A stretch of 64,000 nt of DNA, taken from assembly GCF_900113695.1 (NCBI RefSeq), contig NZ_FOQH01000008.1:310001-374000 (forward strand), written 5' to 3'. Source of the DNA: Albimonas pacifica (GTDB lineage Bacteria; Pseudomonadota; Alphaproteobacteria; Rhodobacterales; Rhodobacteraceae). The first letter of the stretch is position 1. Every line of letters begins with the position of its first letter. Position numbers and translations under genes: made by a program. Below, piece after piece: positions 60,994 to 64,000 of this stretch. Below the pieces are notes generated by a model that saw only the letters and a program-made list of their open reading frames with translations, searched no databases and had not been told where the DNA came from.

Positions 60994-62121
60994 ATGGACC
61001 GTCCGAGCCTGACGCTGGGCATCGAGGAGGAATACCTCGTCGTCGACCGCGAGACGCGCGACCTGGTGCGTTCGCCCGACCCGGGGTTCCTCGACCTCTG
61101 CTCCCAGACCCTCGGCGACCGGGTGACGCCCGAATACCTGCAGTGCCAGGTCGAGGTGGGCACCCGTCCCCACGCCTCGGTCCCCGAGGCGATCGCCGAG
61201 CTGACCGACCTGCGCCGCGCCGTCGCCGAGGCGGCGGAGGCCTTCGGCTACGCCCCCATCGCCGCCTCCACCCACCCGTTCGCGAAATGGCGCGAGCAGA
61301 CCCACACCCGCAAGGCCCGCTACGACGCCCTGCGCGAGGACCTGGGCCACCCGGTGCGCCGGATGCTGATCTGCGGCTGCCACGTCCACGTGGGCGTCGA
61401 GGACGACGACCTGCGAATCGACCTGATGAATCAGGCCGCCTATTTCCTCCCCCACCTGCTGGCGCTGAGCTGCTCGTCGCCGTTCTGGGAGGGGGAGGAC
61501 ACGGGCCTCGCCTCCTACCGCCTGACGGTTTTCGACGCCCTGCCCCGCACCGGACTGCCGGACCCGCTGGCGTCGTGGTCCGAATACCGCCGGCTGACCG
61601 AGCATCTGGTCGCCTCGGGCTGCATCGAGGACGCGACCCGGATCTGGTGGGACGTGCGCCCCTCGGACAAGTTCCCGACGCTGGAGCAGCGGGTGACGGA
61701 CGTCTGCTCGCGCGTGCGCGACGCGGCCGCGGTGGCGGCGGTGTGGCAGTCGCTGCTGGGCTTCCTGCTGCGCCTGCGCACCCGCAACCAGCGCTGGCGG
61801 GTCTATCCCGCGACGCTGGTCAACGAGAACCGCTGGCGGGCGCAGCGCTACGGGGCGGAGGCGAAGCTGGTGGACCACGGCCGCCGGCGGCTCGCCCCCT
61901 TCGCGGACCTGGTCGAGGAGATCCTGGAGCTGACCCTGTCCGACGCCGAGACGCTTGGCTGCCGGGCCGAGCTGCTCCACGCCCGGCGGATCGCGGCCGA
62001 GGGCGACTCCGCCGCCCGCCAGCGCGCCGCCTACGCCCGCGCGCGGCGGGAGGGGGCCGACGACCGCGAGGCCCTGCGCGAGGTCGTCGACGGACTGATC
62101 GCGGAGTTCCGCGAAGACTGA
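60994..62121 (+). CDS. YbdK-type carboxylate-amine ligase (glutamate-cysteine ligase 2 family)
   Basis: This 375-residue enzyme belongs to the GCS2/YbdK family of ATP-dependent carboxylate-amine ligases. Motifs are LTLGIEEEYLVVDRETRDLV at the N-terminus, EYLQCQVEVGTRPHAS, MLICGCHVHVGVEDDDLRID and RIWWDVRPSDKFPTLEQRVT, which hold the ATP/metal-binding Glu and His residues. YbdK has weak glutamate-cysteine ligase activity in vitro; the physiological substrate is usually unknown. AGGGAGG lies 8 bases before the ATG at 60994. The palindrome at 60880 links its control to that of nadE. Confidence 0.92.
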   Translation: MDRPSLTLGIEEEYLVVDRETRDLVRSPDPGFLDLCSQTLGDRVTPEYLQCQVEVGTRPHASVPEAIAELTDLRRAVAEAAEAFGYAPIAASTHPFAKWREQTHTRKARYDALREDLGHPVRRMLICGCHVHVGVEDDDLRIDLMNQAAYFLPHLLALSCSSPFWEGEDTGLASYRLTVFDALPRTGLPDPLASWSEYRRLTEHLVASGCIEDATRIWWDVRPSDKFPTLEQRVTDVCSRVRDAAAVAAVWQSLLGFLLRLRTRNQRWRVYPATLVNENRWRAQRYGAEAKLVDHGRRRLAPFADLVEEILELTLSDAETLGCRAELLHARRIAAEGDSAARQRAAYARARREGADDREALREVVDGLIAEFRED

Positions 62122-62278
62122 GCCGGGCGGGCCGGGCCGGTCCGCGGCCGCCGCGACGGGGGCGAGCTGACGCAGGGGCGCATGGAGCGTTGACGACGCT
62201 CGGCGGCGGGATGTTTGATCGGTCCGTTCATGCGGCGCTCAGCTGCCCACCCCCGGTCCCGCGCCGCCGGAGATCGCC

Positions 62279-63058
62279 TTGACCCGATGCCGCCGGCTTC
62301 CCCCCGTCCGCCGCGCCGTCCTCGCCGCCCTGTCCCGCGCGGCGCGGGGCGCGCTGGCCGCGCTCGTCGTCGCGGGCGCGCCCGCCGCCGCCCAGACCGC
62401 CGGCGGGCTGCCCAGCGAGGTGACCCTGGCGGTCAGCTTCGGGCCAGAGATCGTCTCGACCTCCGGCGACGGCGCCGCGCGGCTGGGGATGGTCTGCGCG
62501 GTCACCGAGTATCCGTCCCGCTCCGACCCCCGCTTCACCCTGCGCGAGCCCTACCTAGTCGCCGAGATCGACGCCGACGCCGAGGCCTTCGTCTTCTACG
62601 GCGCCCGCGAGACCCGCCGCCTGCACGCCGCCTTCGAGCACGACGGCGCCCTGATGCGCTGGAGCCCGCAGGAGATGAGCCGCCTCTCCGGCGGGACCGA
62701 CGGGGAGCTGGACGTGGACGCGGTGCTCGACCTGCGCCGCAGCGGCGAGACCGCCCGGCGCTGGCGCACCGAGGCGACGATCCTCTTCGCCGACGAACTG
62801 CGCGCCGCGCCGGGGCTGCACGTGAGCTTCGCCAACCCCTACCAGACCGGGCGCAGCGTCGCCTTCGACTTCGGGGGCGAGGCCTTCCCCGCCTGGGCCG
62901 AGGCCGCCCACGACCTGATGCGCTGCTGCGGGCTGCGCGGCGACGGGCGCTCGGTCTCCCAGAGCCGACTGCCGCGGACCTGCGAGCGGCAGGCCCAGAC
63001 CACGCTGCGCTTCCGCGTCGACTACCAGAGCCGGCGGATCCAAGAGCCGGTGGATTGA
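62279..63058 (+). CDS. Hypothetical exported protein, 259 aa
   Basis: I do not recognise this family. The start is probably the TTG at 62279, with GGAG 7 bases before it; no ATG gives a better fit. A signal peptide follows (VLAALSRAARGALAALVVAG ending in APAAAQ). The mature protein is mixed alpha/beta with several Cys residues (VCAVTEY; MRCCGLRG; PRTCERQA), which could form disulfides in the periplasm. No membrane anchor or catalytic motif is visible. It is convergent with the thioesterase gene and separated from it by a hairpin. Confidence 0.65.
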   Translation: MTRCRRLPPVRRAVLAALSRAARGALAALVVAGAPAAAQTAGGLPSEVTLAVSFGPEIVSTSGDGAARLGMVCAVTEYPSRSDPRFTLREPYLVAEIDADAEAFVFYGARETRRLHAAFEHDGALMRWSPQEMSRLSGGTDGELDVDAVLDLRRSGETARRWRTEATILFADELRAAPGLHVSFANPYQTGRSVAFDFGGEAFPAWAEAAHDLMRCCGLRGDGRSVSQSRLPRTCERQAQTTLRFRVDYQSRRIQEPVD

Positions 63059-63071
63059 CCCGCGAGGCCGC

Positions 63072-63094
63072 GGGCCCGGGTCGTGGCCGGGCCC
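63072..63094. terminator. Hairpin between convergent genes
   Basis: GGGCCCGG (63072-63079) pairs with CCGGGCCC (63087-63094) around 7 bases. It sits midway in the 44-base gap between two convergent stops. There is no T-run on either strand. Confidence 0.45.
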
Positions 63095-63102
63095 CGGCGG
63101 CG

Positions 63103-63540
63103 TCAGGCGGCCTGGAAGCTCGCCGAGGCGCGGGCGGCGGGCTTGCCGTCGATCTCGACCAGCGCGTCGGCGAAGGCCATGCGCCGGCCCACGCGGATCA
63201 CCCGGGGGCGGACCTCGAACCACTGTCCCGGCCGGCCGGTGGCGAGGTAGTCGACCGTCAGCCCCACGGTGAGGTAGCCGCGACGCGGCGCTTCGGGCGG
63301 CGGGGCGCCAGGCGTCTCGAGCGCGCCCGCGACCAGGGCGCAGCTCAGGCCCATGGCGTTGTCCGCCAGCGCCGCGATCAGGCCGCCGTGGACGAAGCCG
63401 CGGCCGTTGCAGTGCGCCTCGCGCAGCTCGAGCCCCAGGCGCACCGCCTCGCCGGGGTCGATGCGCGACAGGATCGGCTCCCAGGGCTCGGTCAGGGGGC
63501 TGGAGCGGAAATGGGGGGCGAAGCCCTCGGGCGGGGGCAT
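63103..63540 (-). CDS. PaaI-family hot-dog thioesterase
   Basis: This 145-residue protein has a single hot-dog fold: CNGRGFVHGGLIAALADNAM carries the catalytic region (HGG with the following Asp), and VGLTVDYLATGRPGQWFEVR then RRMAFADALVEIDGKPAARA form the central sheet. PaaI-type enzymes hydrolyse acyl-CoA thioesters, often phenylacetyl-CoA derivatives or broad-range substrates; the substrate here is not predictable. Its start follows GGAGACCGCC. It is isolated; neighbours give no pathway. Confidence 0.9.
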   Translation of the reverse strand: MPPPEGFAPHFRSSPLTEPWEPILSRIDPGEAVRLGLELREAHCNGRGFVHGGLIAALADNAMGLSCALVAGALETPGAPPPEAPRRGYLTVGLTVDYLATGRPGQWFEVRPRVIRVGRRMAFADALVEIDGKPAARASASFQAA

Positions 63541-63727
63541 GGCGGTCTCCGGGGTGAATGCCTGTCGGCCGGTCGGTAGGTCATAGCGCGACTCGCCCGC
63601 CCCCGTCGCGCGCCGCGGCGCCGCGGCGGTCTCGCGCCCTGCGCGCGAGCATGTGACGACAGGTCGGGGGCGACGGGGCTAGGGTGATTTCGGGGCCGCG
63701 GAGGCCCGGCGGCGGAGGGAGGCGGCG

Positions 63728-64000
63728 ATGATCGCGACGGGATCGAGGGCGGCGCGCGCGGGGGCGGCGGCGCTCGCGGCCGGGCTGCTTGCGGCGGGGG
63801 GCGCGCAGGCCGCGCCCGCGGCCGGCGAGCGGGTGCAGGTCGAGGGCGAGATCATCGACACCTGGTGCTATCTCTCGGGCGTGATGGGGGGGCCGGACGC
63901 GGTGGTCGGCTCTGCCCACCACACCTGCGCCATGTGGTGCGCGGCGGGCGGCATCCCGGTCGGCCTGCTGGGCGACGACGGCGAGGTCTACATGGTGCTG
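63728..64000 (+). CDS. Exported protein with paired CxxxC-type segments (partial, runs off right edge)
   Basis: The ATG at 63728 follows GGAGGGAGGC and opens a frame that continues through the window end, giving 91 visible residues. It starts with a signal peptide (AGAAALAAGLLAAGGAQAAP). The mature part reads VEGEIIDTWCYLSGVMGGPD, then SAHHTCAMWCAAGGIPVGLL and DDGEVYMVL. The spaced Cys and His residues (WCY, HHTCAMWC) look like a metal or haem-handling periplasmic domain known from other Rhodobacteraceae, but I cannot name its function. The C-terminus is missing. Confidence 0.75.
   Translation, partial: MIATGSRAARAGAAALAAGLLAAGGAQAAPAAGERVQVEGEIIDTWCYLSGVMGGPDAVVGSAHHTCAMWCAAGGIPVGLLGDDGEVYMVL

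Overview
The window is very G+C-rich chromosomal DNA (about three quarters G+C by eye) with dense genes. Its content points to a Rhodobacterales/Rhodobacteraceae-type alphaproteobacterium. The strongest evidence is the core block dusB(nifR3)-ntrB-ntrC-ntrY-ntrX followed by trkA-trkH-hfq-hflX, the fused ispDF with pgpA, the NIT-domain chemoreceptor and a VPLPA-CTERM-like exported protein. No rRNA, tRNA, CRISPR array, integrase or transposase gene was seen.

Layout. Positions 1-4740 hold a HupE/UreJ protein cut by the left edge, a TetR regulator, a hypothetical protein, an OmpA-family lipoprotein, a CPBP membrane protease and a small RTX-tail-like protein. Positions 4820-6690 hold leuA with a terminator and a leucine-rich leader peptide on the minus strand. 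A chemoreceptor and an exported MORN-repeat protein follow, then nadE, a 2-TM protein and gltX in a tightly overlapping run.

Positions 15596-32974 form the most striking block. It encodes a CHASE2 adenylate cyclase, a small exported protein, a TpsB outer-membrane transporter, a 3,386-residue filamentous-haemagglutinin-like TpsA exoprotein, and a CHAT-domain (caspase-like) probable lipoprotein whose start overlaps the tpsA stop. I infer a two-partner secretion system with its own envelope protease and perhaps a cAMP-linked sensor. A decayed gene and an AT-rich island lie behind it.

Positions 33600-50090 are the core nitrogen/potassium/RNA-chaperone region. It is interrupted at 38350-40560 by a DUF2239 fusion protein, a GIY-YIG-like protein and a glutathione S-transferase, which carry two conspicuous operator-like palindromes. 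Positions 50155-50445 and 59745-60031 are two inverted copies of a roughly 290-bp palindromic repeat. Between and beyond them are an Atm1-type ABC exporter, a LysM protein, a LOG-family protein, an unknown lysine-rich protein, a VPLPA-like protein, sodB, an acyltransferase, an Mth938-like protein, a Tag glycosylase, a YbdK-type ligase, a thioesterase and two exported unknown proteins, the last cut by the right edge.

Regulatory candidates read directly from sequence are the leuA leader/attenuator, three copies of a GCTATC-N5-GATAGC palindrome (two before nadE, one before ybdK), palindromes before the GIY-YIG/DUF2239 pair and the GST gene, and several hairpins between convergent genes.
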